NCBI GenBank assembly: GCA_024195585.1
Contig: SWBL01000254.1
Span: 1-64,000 of the forward strand
Length of the DNA: 64,000 bases
Source of the DNA: Aureobasidium sp. EXF-3400
Taxonomy: Eukaryota > Ascomycota > Dothideomycetes > Dothideales > Saccotheciaceae
Direction of reading: 5' to 3'
Position numbers and translations under genes: made by a program. Under the pieces are notes generated by a model. The model was not told the DNA's origin. It saw only the letters and a program-made list of their open reading frames with translations, and ran no database searches. Below, piece after piece: positions 20,024 to 32,010 of the stretch (positions are counted from its first letter, which is position 1; every line of letters starts with the position of its first letter).

Positions 20024-21530
20024 TCAATCTTCGTGCATCCTGGTCTCGCTATGATGAAGCTTTATCATGGACGAAGTCTCAAAAGACCGGAACCAGGTCA
20101 ACAATGCTTCAGAGAAATGACCATCAATCTTGGCCCCAACGGCACTGATCACAAGCTGGGCGAGCTCGTCCTCTTCATGAGCATGGAAGCAAAGCTGTTC
20201 GAGCATCGGACAATGGCGAAGTAGAAGATCTGCAATCTGTGAAGCTCGCTGACTTACGTTGGCGCTTGCGGCTCTGCAGTAGTTTAGCAATGCTTGAATA
20301 TTGATAGAGTCTTGCTTCATACCTTCTTGTGCGACCTTCGATATATGGTCTCTCGATGACAAATCTCTGCAGGTTAGGGAACAGAGGTCTGGTCAGCCTT
20401 GTCCAATCGCTAAGATCAAATTCGCCAAAGAAGTCAAAGCTATCCATGTTTGGATGAGATTTAGCAAGAGAAGTCAGTGCCTTGGTGGTGATCCTGCAGT
20501 CCACTCTGAAGTCAAGGCTGGTCAAATTTGGCAACTTCGAGATGAATTCAGTGAACAAGATGTCATCCATCCATATTGCATCGATTAGTGCTCCCCTCGA
20601 TTCTATCAAGAGAACTTCAAGTCCTTGCATGTTTTCCAAAGCACGAAATCCCTGTGGGGACAGTTCTATATCGTCAAGGAACGTTAACTCCAGTTGCGCC
20701 ATGTTTGATAATGGTGCAAGAGATGCCAGGGCATCATGATCAGGATCCTCAATGATCAAGAACAGTGTGGACAAGGATGTAGCAACACAAGCCAGCCGCG
20801 CGATAGACTGGGACTCTAATCTCATGTGAAGACTCTGGAGGTTGCTGAAAGGATTGGTAGTCATGTTCAGGCCGTCATGTATCGCGTAGTCTTCTATCAA
20901 GGGCATGATGTCCAGTTTCTCCAATCTCTCGTGACTGGCTAGCCCTGCGAACAGCTCGGACGTGAAGATTTCGCTCCACCCGTGGCCCAGAGAAATGACC
21001 TTCAGAGATTTGCAAGTTTTGAGAAACTCAAGATGGCGATTCTGGCTAGAGTCATCGACCGGCTCGTCGAGATGTATTTCTTCCAGTGCGGGACAGCTCG
21101 ATGCCAGGGTCGTGAGAGCGTTCTCGCAAACACCGCCTCCATAGAAGTGAAAGGCTTTCAGCTGCGGTTGAATATACTGGGTTAGGTACAACTTTTCATG
21201 TTTTTTGAGCTTAACCTTTTCGACGTAGATGGTTCTCATGCGTGGAAAACTCAGATCCTTGAAGGTCGCGTGATGTTCGCCCTCCTCTGCTCCTTCGAAG
21301 AAGAGATCCGATACTTTGTTTGCGTAGTATTGCCTTCTGTCTGGCGACACAGCAGCCAGTGCTGTCACTGGTGGAGACTTCCACAGTATATGGGAAGCAG
21401 CTTCAGCCCATTCGTGATTCACCAGTATAGCATTGCGAAGCGAGTTCTGTGCGGCAGAAAATCTTTCGCCGTGGTCGACCTGCTTCATAACAAGGAGCAA
21501 AAGCTCCGGGGGAAGTCGAAGATAGGTCAT
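20024..21530 (-). CDS. F-box-like leucine-rich-repeat protein
   Basis: Two exons, complement(join(20024..20273,20323..21530)), 485 aa. The 49-nt intron (gtatga ... tgctaaac ... ctgcag) has a near-perfect branch site and restores the frame to ADLLLRHCPMLEQLCFHAHE, one more leucine-rich repeat. The N-terminus (YLRLPPELLLLVMKQV.., ILVNHEWAEAASHILW) fits a degenerate F-box of the kind common in fungi, which would link it to SCF ubiquitin ligases through Skp1. The rest is irregular leucine-rich repeats (LSFPRMRTIYV, CPALEEIHLDEP, LPNLTSLDFRVD). The target is unknown. Fungal genomes hold many fast-evolving proteins of this type. Confidence 0.78.
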
Positions 21531-22506
21531 CTTAAGTCAACTGGAAAGAACCCATGTCGCGTTGTTGCTGTGAAACAAATGTTGTCGTTTGAAAACACGG
21601 CAGTCTTGGTGGAACGTTGCTTCCGCCGGAATCGCAAGAGAAAGGGCCGACTCGCCAAGTCGAAAGCAAGCCACATGTTGAAACCGAAGCTCTGCTTCAT
21701 CGATTCCAAAGCCCGACCCGTTTTATGGAAGTTCTCTTTGCCGCATCTGAACGAGAACTCTCATGAAGGAATGCGCGGCGGTCGGTCTTTGCCATCTCTG
21801 TCACGTCTCATGACTGGGAGACACCGCAGAGCCTCTGCATGACACGGATCAGTTGTTTGGAGGTGGCTTATATACTGGACCTCACTGGGAAATATGCATG
21901 TCAAATGCTAAGATGTATTTATATATGATTGCGGGAGTGACAGGGCCTGCACATACAAACGGCGCACAATGACCACGCAGTCGCAGTGAAGTTGGGCCAA
22001 GCGAGTTTGAAAACGAATTGCGAAATGGTTGACTGCTCGGCGAACAAGACGTGGCTAACATGATTCAATGGAACCAGCCGTCCGTCGAGGGGTGTTTTGT
22101 TGGACTCGGATGTAAGGGCACAAGGCCCGTAGTCAGCACGAAAAAAAGCAGGCTTCGGGCAGCCGCAGGGCGTTTCGGTCAAGGGGATCATGCAGTCATG
22201 ACAGTGTGACTACAGGTACAAGAGCTTAGATAGCAACTCGAGTAACAAATGGGGTAGATTGATACATGTTGACTGTAAGCAGAAAGGAGGTATGTGAGAG
22301 AGGCAGATTTAAGTTGAATGCTCGGGACAAGGCCCAAGCGTTTTTCGTGATCGGAAGTTAGGTGTTAGCTCATCGAAGGGCAAAAAAGTTGAAAGTCGAA
22401 GCTGGTGCTTATCGGCCGCTGGTTTTTGTTATTACTAGACGCTGAGCACAACCTTCTCTCCGCTCAACCACTCCAACACCCCCCTCACCCCCCAATCTCC
22501 CCTCTG
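21531..22506. promoter_or_regulatory. Divergent promoter region (F-box and NADH dehydrogenase genes)
   Basis: 976 bp. The plus-strand frame open from 21198 to 21842 is mostly antisense to the F-box gene and starts without support. A CT-rich leader (ctccaacacccccctcaccccccaatctcccctctg) sits just before ATG 22507. Nothing else is seen. Confidence 0.45.
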
Positions 22507-24526
22507 ATGGCTGCCGCATCAGCTATGAGGCCTGTAGTCGCCTCGATGCGCGCTGCAATTGGTGCCAACAAGCGCACCTTTGCGACTGCCAACAGCCAGA
22601 GCTTCGCATCGCGTGTCCAGCCCTCGCCTCGCGCCAACCTGCTCCAGCACCAGTTGCGCCAATCCTTCAGACGCTCCTACGCCGATGCCGTCAAGCCCAA
22701 GAAGAGCGGCTTCCGCTACTTCCGCTGGGCATGGAGAGCCACCTACCTGTCTGCCATCGTCGGTCTCGCCTACACTGCCTACGGCATCTACGAAATGAAG
22801 AACCCTGGTGATCAGCCCGCGCCCGACCCGTCCAAGAAGACCCTCGTCATCCTCGGTATGTGTCTTGAGAGCGTGCCACATGGCAACATTGAGCTCTGAG
22901 CTGACAGCAGCAACCAGGTACCGGTTGGGGTGCCGTCTCCCTTCTCAAGAAGCTCGATACCGAAAACTACAACGTCATTGTCGTCTCTCCTCGCAACTAC
23001 TTCCTGTTCACTCCTCTTCTGCCCTCTTGCACAACCGGTACAATCGAGCACCGCTCCATCATGGAGCCTGTTCGCAACTTCCTCCGCCACAAGAAAGCCT
23101 CCGTCAAGTTCTACGAAGCCGAAGCCACAAAGATTGACTACGAAAAGAAGGTCGTCTATGTCAACGACGACTCTGAGGTCAAGGGTGCTACTTCTTCAAC
23201 TGAGATCCATTTCGATATGCTCGTCGTCGGTGTCGGCGCTGAGAACGCTACTTTCGGTAGGTCCATATCGAGGCACAAGATCAAGAGGTGATGCTGACAT
23301 TTTTCAAAAGGTATTCCTGGTGTCCGCGAGCACTCTTGCTTCCTGAAGGAGGTTGCTGATGCTCAACGTATCCGTAAGCGTATCATGGACTGCTGTGAAA
23401 CCGCCACTTTCAAGGACCAGAGCCCCGAGGAGCGCAAGCGTCTTTTGCACATGGTTGTTGTTGGTGGTGGCCCCACTGGTGTTGAATTCGCCGGTGAGCT
23501 CCAGGATTTCTTCGAGAACGACCTCAAGACCTGGATGCCCGAAATCGCCGATGAGTTCCGTGTTACTCTTGTTGAAGCCCTTCCCAGCGTAAGATATCCG
23601 GTGCTCGATTGGCCTCCGACAGATTTGCTGACATGCGCCACAGGTTCTCCCTATGTTCTCCAAGCAGCTGATTGACTACACCGAGCAGACCTTCAAGGAG
23701 GAGACCATTGACATCCGTACTAAGACCATGGTTAAGAACGTCACCAAGGACTACATTGAGGCCGAGTTCGTTGGCCCCGATGGCAAGAAGGTTCTGGAGA
23801 AGATCCCTTACGGTCTGCTTGTCTGGGCCACTGGTAACGCTGTCCGTCCCGTTGTCAAGGATTTGATGTCGCAGATTCCCGCTCAGGCCGATGCCCGCCG
23901 TGGTTTGAACGTCAACGAGTACCTGGTTGTCAAGGGTGCCGAGAACATCTGGGCCGTCGGTGACTGTGCTGTTGCCAACTACGCCCCCACTGCTCAGGTT
24001 GCCGCCCAGGAGGGTGCCTTCCTTGCCCGCCTCTTCAACCAGATGGCCAAGACCGAGGAGATTGAGTCAGAGCTCAAGAACCTGTCCGCTGCTCAGGAGA
24101 CTGCCTCCAACAAGGACGCCCGTGACCAGATTTTCGGTAACATCAAGGATCTCCAGAAGCGTCTGCGTCGCGTCAACTCGATGGGTCCTTTCGAGTACTC
24201 TCACCAGGGCTCGCTCGCATACATTGGTAGCGAGAAGGCCGTTGCCGATATCTCATGGTTGACTGGTAACATTGCCACTGGTGGCACTGTCACATACTTC
24301 TTCTGGCGTAGCGCCTACCTCAGCATGTGCTTCAGCAGTAAGTTTTCCCCTTTTGAGTCCTCGTTTCCTGTGGTCAAATCAGCATCGCATGAAAGCAAGG
24401 AAAGAAAGAAAAAAACATAGAGAGGACCCCGGCTAACAGATGTGAAAAACAGCTCGCAACCGTGTCCTTGTCATCATGGACTGGATCAAGGCAAAGACCT
24501 TTGGCCGTGACGTTTCCCGCGAATAA
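22507..24526 (+). CDS. Mitochondrial type II (alternative) NADH dehydrogenase
   Basis: Five exons, join(22507..22855,22918..23256,23311..23588,23644..24337,24453..24526), 577 aa. The enzyme passes electrons from NADH to ubiquinone without pumping protons, at the inner mitochondrial membrane. The first 70 residues are a basic, acid-free presequence (MRPVVASMRAAIGANKRTFA); a single membrane segment follows (TYLSAIVGLAYTAYGIY). Two nucleotide-binding folds are plain: GTGWGA at 117-122 for FAD and GGGPTG at 281-286 for NADH, with AVGDCA later. No EF-hand insert is present between the second fold and the C-terminus, so it resembles Ndi1/Nde1 forms lacking calcium binding. The transmembrane segment suggests an external (Nde-like) position, but side of membrane is not certain. 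The final 74-nt exon encodes RNRVLVIMDWIKAKTFGRD, the membrane-binding tail. Confidence 0.95.
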
Positions 24527-26188
24527 GCGCCCAGATCGTCTCTCTTCTTCCCTGCTATATTCCAGCTGCATCTATCAGATGATGCTCAGCTGATGTCCCC
24601 ACATCGCATCCATCAAAGATCGACAAGACTCGGAAAGAGACAGGGAAGAAGAACCAACAAACAACGAAGAGACCAACTCTTTTTCTTTTTCCATCATCAT
24701 AAAACGCGAATAGACATGGAGGGGTGCAAGGAGCGCAATTTGGGTGCTTTAGGCGGCGTATATCTTTTTTCTTTCTTTCTCTTGTTGTAGAAATATATTC
24801 TCAGTTTTCAAAGTATGAAACCTTTCCACGTACCTGGTTTGACTTGTGTATGAGAGGGCAACAAAGGTGTCGTTGGAAAGGAGTGTAAGAAGTCATCAGG
24901 TTGTTGTTTGGTTTGGTTGACGGGCCATGGCAGCATTCATCTCTCGTTTTTTCCTTGCTCTTCTGACTCTTTCTTCTCAGATTTCTGTTTGTGTGCCTGT
25001 TTCAAAGTTCTTCCGTGCTGTCTCGACATCGGACAAGGTGTGTACAAAGGACAACAAGGATATTGTTGGACGAAATGGAAAGAGCGATCAAGCAGTCTCG
25101 CGAAGATTCGGAAGATGGCCGAGGGGATGTGGAGCCGAGGGTCAGTATCACCCGATTCGTTCCGCCTTGCCTTTTTGCTAAATAGACGACATGTGCTCTA
25201 CTTATTCTGCCAACATTGTTTGCTGTGGTGCGATAGAATGACAGATCCTAGATGCCATGCTATCGTTGATGTTGACATTTAGTATGGTAATTTGACTGAT
25301 GCTGTAAGCTTCGTTTTACAAGCCAACCTTCTAGTGTATGCCAAAGAGCGATCTGCTATGGTCAGGGAGGCAGAGAGAGCATTAGCTTTGATGAACTCTT
25401 TGCAAGAGCCTTGTGTATGTGTATCATACGATTGTTTAGTCTCGAATTATTCCACCCGTATTGGTTCGGATGGTTCTATGTCAGCAAACTGTAAGCTGAT
25501 ATCTCAAAAGGCCGTCAACTAAATGCATGGCAGACAAAGCACAAATACACACAAACATCAGAGACGTACACACGCAAGACAACGAAATTAAAGGTGAATG
25601 TGTGTGTGTGATTGCGATATCAACCTGAACCAGTTTCCCCCTTCTCTGAGCCTGTGAAAGAAAACAAGAAGAAAACGAATAGAATACGAAATATTGGGGG
25701 ACCAAAGTCTTCGGTCTTTTGCGGACCTCCTTTTCCCCACTAAGTTGTTGGTGAAACCCGATAAGACAAATCCATTCTGCGCCGTGGGGGAAGTTGATGT
25801 GAAGTGGGATATGATGGGGGATGGGTTGGGGTACATGACGGGGCATCTTGGTTGATGTTGTTTTTCTCCACTTCGTGATCCATTCTCATGACAGATCGTT
25901 GGAACTCCGGGTGTAAAGGGGAAGAGTGCTGTGAAGGTGCTTGTGTAAGGGGCTCCGCGTGCGAGCAATGATTGCAGGGATACACTCGCGGAGTGGGTTA
26001 TGGCGGTGACCGTATGCTAATATACCACGTGGCCGACAGTGGCAATGCATGGTAATGATGCAGTGCGCGTCGCGGTAGTCGCGTCTCTGCCAGGAGGAGT
26101 CGTCACAAGCAGGAGCTGCATCTAGATCTGGCGGAGGCTGTGCAATCTCCAGCCAGCAGCAAGGTCGCACTCAAGGCTTAAGGCAAGC
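24527..26188. other. Convergent intergenic region, 1.66 kb
   Basis: Holds the 3' UTRs of the NADH dehydrogenase and importin alpha genes. Several short frames exist; the best (24927-25181, starting MAAFISRFFLALLTLSS) looks like a signal peptide followed by a frame with no recognisable content, and I do not call it. Homopurine and T-rich tracts are common. No RNA gene identified. Confidence 0.5.
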
Positions 26189-27955
26189 TTACATGTCCAT
26201 TGAGTCACCGTTGGCAAAGCTGAAGTTCTGCTGTTGCTGCTGGGCACCAAAGCCGAACTGACCATCTTGACCAGCCTGAGGAGCGAGCTCGTCCATGTCA
26301 CCCTCAGCCTCCTCGTCAGAGAAGTACTTCTCGATGATGTTGTAAGCCTTCATGTAGATCTCCTCGTTGGCGTTGTTCTGGCAGTCGTGAATCTTCTCCA
26401 TGCCACCGCACTCCTCGATGAAGAGAGCGTAGCGGTTGACAGGGGGCTCGTTGGTACCCTCAGCAGCCTCCTTGTCCATGTCACCGACCTTGAGAATGTT
26501 CTCCAGACCATCGAGAGCAACCTGGATGATCTTGTTGTCAGGGCACGAAAGCAGGTCACACAGAGGGCGGATGGCACCCTGGTGGACGAGGTAGCGGATC
26601 TGATCGGGCTTCTGGAGACCACCAGAGGTGGCGTTGGAGATTGCCCAGCAGGCCTCCTTGCGGGTCTTGAAGTCACCGTTGGAGAGAAGGTGGATGAGAG
26701 GGCTCATCAGGTTGGCATCGATGACAGCTTGGATCTGAGTGGAGTTACCAGCAGTGATGTTGCTGATGGTCCAGCAAGCCTCCTTGCGGATACCGTCCTT
26801 AGTGGAGCTCAAAAGGGAGAGCAGAGCGGGAAGAGCACCGCAGTTGATGATGACCTGGGTCTGGACGTCATCTCCAGTGACGATGTTGCCAACTGAACGG
26901 AGGGCAGGGGTCTGGACAGAGGTAGAGGCGTGCATGAGTAACTCGACAAGGCGACGGGGGATGTTGGCCTCGATGACGGCTTGGATCTTGTCGTTGGAAC
27001 CATCTGAGAGGTATGAGATAGCCCAGCAGGCATCGATGAGAACCTCATCGTCGAGAGAGTAAACGAGCTTGGCAAGAACGGGCAGAGCAGGGGCAATCTA
27101 TAGACGCACGTGGTCAGAAGGAGGCACAAACAGAGAGATATCACGAGCAACGTACAGTGTTCCAGTCAGGCTGGGGGGTCTTGCCGCGACAGAAGTTGCT
27201 CAGAGTCCAGGTGGCGTTGCGGAGCATGCTGAGCTTGCGGCTGTCACCAAGAAGGGCGACCAGAGGCTGGAGGGCGCCGCACTGCAGGACAAAGTCTCTG
27301 CATTGGGGGCTGTCACCAGCAATGTTACCGAGAGCCCAGACGGCCTGCTCGCGGACATCAGGCTCGGGGCTCTTGAGCAGCTCGACAAAGATGGGGACGG
27401 CGCCGGCGTTAATAACGACCTGTGTTTGCTGGGCGGAACCGGAGGCAATGTTGGTCAGGGCCCAGGCAGCCTCAAACTGCACCAGGGTGTGAGGAGAGCG
27501 GAGGAACTCGACGAAGCGGCCGACGACGTTGGTCTCGATGACCTTCTCAATGGGAGGGTTGCGCTCTTTTGACAGAAGCTTGCGGAACTTTGTTGTGGCG
27601 GCAATCTGGTCCTCAATCTTCTCTGAGAAAACACCCTGGACCATCTGAGGGAGCTCCTCGTTCAACTGCGTACGTCATGTCAGCAAACGCCGTGCAAAGA
27701 GAGGTGGTGGAGAATGGCTACCTGGCTCTCGATAGTTGTCGACTCATCGTCGCTGTCGGGGGCGGCGCCCAGCGAGGCACCAAGAGCCTCGTCGCCGCGG
27801 GTGATTCCTCTTCTCTTTGCAAGGTTCTCCTCACGCTTCTGCTTTCTGATCTCGACCTGCTGTTCTTCGCGGCGACGGCGGAGCTCATCGGGCTTCAACA
27901 AGTTCTTTGCCTTGAAGGTGGTGCGGCGATGCTCGGGGATGTAGCGGTCCGCCAT
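26189..27955 (-). CDS. SRP1: Importin subunit alpha (karyopherin alpha)
   Basis: Three exons, complement(join(26189..27097,27156..27665,27722..27955)), 550 aa, the usual length. It binds classical nuclear localisation signals and carries cargo into the nucleus with importin beta. The importin-beta-binding domain is the basic N-terminus ([38 protein letters not shown]). Ten Armadillo repeats follow, with the conserved Trp/Asn ligands in repeats such as [54 protein letters not shown] and [13 protein letters not shown]. The C-terminus is acidic with a Gln tract ([14 protein letters not shown]). Introns are at phase 0 and short (56 and 58 nt). The gene is divergent from POT1. Confidence 0.97.
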
Positions 27956-28374
27956 GGTGACTGGACGTAGGCGTTGAGGAGCGGGGTGGAGAGAGGTTGG
28001 TGGAGGGGGGAAAATGTAAATCGGGAAGGAAGAAAAGCAGCAGTGAAAGCAGTTTCTTTGATTATTGTGAGGGGCCCTCTTTTGCTTGTACACAACAAAG
28101 TGCCCAAAGCTCTGCGCGCAAAGAACCCACTTTGACACGCCCTGCCAGAAGTCTTGGGTCATGCTCGTGTGCGGACGTCCAACACTTCTGGCCAGTGCCT
28201 GCAGCCAAGCACTTTCATCCTAGCGCGTCCAGACGCGTCTTCCCAAAGTGCCTCGACCATCCACCAAAAAACACCCTCGGCCGTTACCCGAGTCGGGCAT
28301 ACCTTATCATGCTTTGAGTTGCATAATCACGTCGACCTGCCCGATGATTCTTGTCACCCTATCGCATAATCACC
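27956..28374. promoter_or_regulatory. Divergent promoter region (importin alpha and POT1 genes)
   Basis: 419 bp separate the two start codons, so both 5' UTRs and both core promoters must fit here. No clear TATA box. Confidence 0.5.
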
Positions 28375-30543
28375 ATGGCTTTGACTCGCCCCAATACCAT
28401 CACCGGCCTGGCTGATGCATACACAAATCGCAAGCTTGGAAAAACCTCCGTTGACACACTAATGAATCTCATGGGTATTGTCATCGATGTACTGTCCCCG
28501 ACACGCACTTTGACTCGAGGTATCTCGAGCTTCCTCCCTCTGCCTCGTATACCTTCTCGCTGATGCAATTTTTAGAATGGGTAGTCACTTTTACTATCCA
28601 GGACTCGGACATGATGAAGATTCCTGTGACTCCAAAAGGCCTCAAAGCTCGATTCTTTGCTAAGACTGAAGAAGAGCTCCCACCGACCCCCTCTGTAGGC
28701 GACATTGTCTTGATACGTAATTGCAAAGTAGTTATACTTATCCACGCCGTTACAAACATCTTTAACATCGTGTGCAGGTCACATCCTATAAAAGTGTGCC
28801 AACAATAACGAACCTGAAGGGTCGCACGAGCGCAGTCGTCTACCAACCAAGTTCGATCCCAGAGCCTGCATTTATGCAATCTTTTCTTGGTGAAAAGGAC
28901 ATCCCATGTCTGCCCCATGATCCACATCCCAGACCTTCAAAGTCTGAGCAGATGTATGCACTCGGTCTCAAGCAGTTGACTCCATCTGTGGTAAACGCTG
29001 CTGGTACTTCTAACCTCACTGCCATCCCTACTGGGCCCGCTGCTGGCAGAGCTGGTGGCCCTTTACCCTCGAAGGACAAGTTCCGTCTGATCCAAAATGT
29101 CAACTACAATGACTATTGCGACCTGGCCGTTGAAGTTATCAAAAAGTTTCCAAACTCAAATGGCTACATGGAGCTGTATGTCACTGACTATACCCCCAAC
29201 AACGCCTTGTACGACTATCCTGCTCCGAACAGCGAAGATGTAACCGACGAATTTGACAGGTATGACGGGACTAATACACTTGACAACCTTGACAATAACC
29301 ATAAGTGGAGCAGGGACGGTGACCTTTATGGCTATATTCCCAACGTGACTGGAAAACGGAGAGACTGGCCAGGTCCTTCTGGCCGTCATACATTGCAAGT
29401 TGAACTTCTTCCCCCACATGCAGGATACGCTCGCGACAAAGTGGAAGAAGGTAGCTTTGTCAAGCTTATGAACGTTCGAATAAAACAAGGCAGTGCAGGC
29501 AAGATGGAGGGGAATATGTGGACAGATCGAGCTTATCCAGAAAAGATCAAGATTCAACCGTTGATTGAAGAGAAGGCGCTCAAGAATCTCACCAATCGCC
29601 GAGACAACTACTGGAAAGCTAACAAAAATCGAATTGAAGAAGAAGAAGCCAAGAAGCAGGGAAAGAAGCCGAAGAGACAGAAGAAAAAGGAACAGAAAGC
29701 CCGCAAGGCGGCAATTGATGGGGATGAGGATCCAATCTCTTCCACTGTTCTAGTCAACAAGCATGGTATGTTCATACCGCTGGCCAGATGTATTACCTGC
29801 TAATCTCACCCTAGTCGTTTGCGTGAAACACGACCATGTCGACGTCAGCACGATCGGGGACATACAGTCCGTGAACCATTCTTATACCGGCAAGTCTGGG
29901 TTGGAGTTGATGCTACCCCTCAACGTCCAGTACAAAGTCAGAGTCAGGGTTGTCGATTTCTATCCACCAGTACTGGAAGACTTTGCTTCACGTCCACCAC
30001 CTGCTGATGCTTCTGGGGAGGATTCAGACGATGATACGGATATGATTGATCTGTCATCCAGCGAGAAATGGGAATGGGATTTCTATCTGCTTCTGGAAGA
30101 CATCAAGGCTAATCGACCAGGCAATCCGCCAGCCCAGCAATGGGTGCACGTCGGTCACAGAGCTGCAGAGTATCTCCTGTGTATGGATGAGAACGCCACT
30201 GAGTAAGTCAATTCTATATTGTGTTTCGGGGCTCTGTACTGACTGTAGCAGTCTGCGAAGCGATACGCGAACACTGGCAAAGTTACGCGAGCAGATGGCA
30301 ATCCTTTGGGGAGATCTAGAGGAATTGAAAGTCGCTGCTTCACATAAGCAACAACCATTCCCGTCATCTGAAGCCGTTTCGGCTCAAGACATGGGCTTGT
30401 CAAATTTGCCCTTCTACTGTTGCATCGAAGAATATGGTCAGGAATTGGATGAAGAGGACAGACCCGACGAGTTCACGGCTTACACAACACTCTACGCGTT
30501 GACCAAAACGCGCATATTTGCATCGCCAGTCGCGGCGATTTGA
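28375..30543 (+). CDS. POT1: POT1-like telomere end-binding protein
   Basis: Five exons, join(28375..28519,28576..28727,28778..29765,29815..30202,30249..30543), 655 aa. POT1 binds single-stranded telomeric G-strand DNA and caps chromosome ends within shelterin. The first OB fold (Telo_bind) spans about residues 10-130 and includes VTFTIQDSD, ARFFAKTEEELPPTPSVGD and VLIRNCKVTSYKS. The second (POT1PC type) starts near residue 205 (RLIQNVNYNDYCDLAVEVIK) and shows ELYVTDYTPN at about 230-239. A Lys/Glu-rich linker (EEEEAKKQGKKPKRQKKKEQ) follows, then a less conserved C-terminal part that would bind Tpz1/TPP1. The first intron falls inside OB1; joining restores the fold. Each splice site is GT-AG, one with a gctaatc branch site. 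Confidence 0.92.
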
Positions 30544-30681
30544 CCAAAGCAGGTTAACTTAATGACAGTCATGATATCATTCCATTCCCATCACTTATGT
30601 AAGGTGGTGGCCAAAATTATGTTTCCAACTTGTCGTTTCGAAAATCGCATGGATTTCACATTCAAATTGCTTCGTGCGAGC

Positions 30682-32010
30682 TTAAGACTTGTTCTTCATC
30701 TCTCTCAAGGCGGCCATGACATCGACGGGGCTTGTCTTTCCAGTAGCCTTCTGAACAGCGGGGTCCTGCAAGTTGTCAGTATCGCTAGCTTACTTTGGCA
30801 TTAGAAGAACTTACGTCGAGTCTCATGAAGACGTTGTGAAGCTGAATACTCATTAGTCATTGCTCATACAAGTATGGATAGTCGAAGACCAACTTTCTCG
30901 TCACCAATGGTGAATTTGCCTTGGGTCTGCTTGTTGGCGTTGGCGAAAGCCTCGAGCTTCTTGACGGGCTCGCTCTGCAAAACCTGGATGCCGAACTTGA
31001 CGTTGCTCTTGGTGTACTCGTGACCAGGCTACAACATGTTCGTTAGCAAACATGCAAATCAGGAGTGTTATGTTGTCCGCCTTACGTAGACCTTGGTGTC
31101 CTCAGGCAGAGCAGCAAGAGTCTCGTTTAGAGCCTTGTGCATCTCCTCGGCAGTACCCTCGAAGAAACGACCACAGCCTAATGCTTCATTAGTTACCCGT
31201 CCATCGCGAGTGTGAGTCTTCTAAACTTGCCGCCGATGAAGAGGGTGTCTCCAGTGAAGACGACTTTCTCGTTGCCGTCCTCAAACAAGAAGCAAATGCT
31301 GTCTTGGGTGTGGCAAGGAGTGTGCAGAGCCTTGACCTTAATGCTACCAATGGTGAAGGTTTCGCCGTGTGCGGGTGTCTTGGTGACTTTGCTGCAGTCT
31401 CTTCCACCGATAATGGGAAGGGGGTAAGTTTTGAGCTGATTGATAGTCAGTCTTACTCTTTCTCTCTTCTGAGGATCAGGGTCTTCCAACTCACCATCTC
31501 GACATTGCCGCCAGCATGGTCGTGGTGGCTGTGGTGCGTTAGTGGCTCTTCTTGGAGAATACTGGGGAGAGCTGCTTACTGGTGAGTGTTGATGATGTGC
31601 TTGAGGTTGATATCTCCGCTGTCCACTTGCTTCTTGAGCACTGGAAGCACTCTTTTGGACTGCACGTTAGTACACTCCTGTCGCCGTTGCTGATGCGGCC
31701 AACTCACTCTGATGGGTTTGCGGGGTCGATGATTACAGCATCCTTGGACTTGTCATCAACAACAAGATAGGCGTAGTTGTTACCACTACCCTCCCCTGAA
31801 CACTGAATAAGCTTTTTGACGAGATACAAGCAACTGCTAAGCTTGATACTTACACATGGGAATCGACTGGATATGCATGGCTCGAGAGATGGCAGGCTGA
31901 GGCGGGGTCAATCGAAGGTAATACCAGATGCAGGAAACAACGACACATACGAAAGCAGGTCTGAAAAGGGGTTTGCGGATGGTTTGTCTGGCTAAGTTGA
32001 ACAGACTCAT
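30682..32010 (-). CDS. Hydroxyacylglutathione hydrolase (glyoxalase II)
   Basis: Nine exons, complement(join(30682..30765,30815..30841,30894..31028,31086..31177,31231..31435,31495..31528,31580..31651,31708..31795,31854..32010)), 297 aa. It hydrolyses S-lactoylglutathione to lactate and glutathione, the second step of methylglyoxal removal. The metallo-beta-lactamase metal site is the [11 protein letters not shown] loop built across exons 3 and 4; [26 protein letters not shown] and [12 protein letters not shown] give the other ligands. The intron between exons 5 and 6 starts with GC (gcaagt), since only that donor yields GGCGRFF. Exon 8 is nine codons. From ATG 32010 a basic, hydrophobic leader of about 43 residues precedes [20 protein letters not shown], so mitochondrial and cytosolic forms from two starts are possible. 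Confidence 0.92.

Noticed and set aside
20240..20275. 28-nt gtaagt..ttgcag intron in the F-box/LRR gene
   Set aside because: Too short for a spliceosomal intron in these fungi; the 49-nt intron just upstream, with a tgctaaac branch site, restores the frame instead.
24927..25181. 84-codon plus frame starting with a signal-peptide-like sequence
   Set aside because: Sits in a convergent 3' region; after the hydrophobic start the sequence is unremarkable, and two other frames are open over the same bases.
26234..26896. 220-codon plus-strand frame within importin alpha
   Set aside because: Shadow of the Armadillo-repeat exon; Val/Leu/Asp-rich product with repeating pattern set by the opposite strand.
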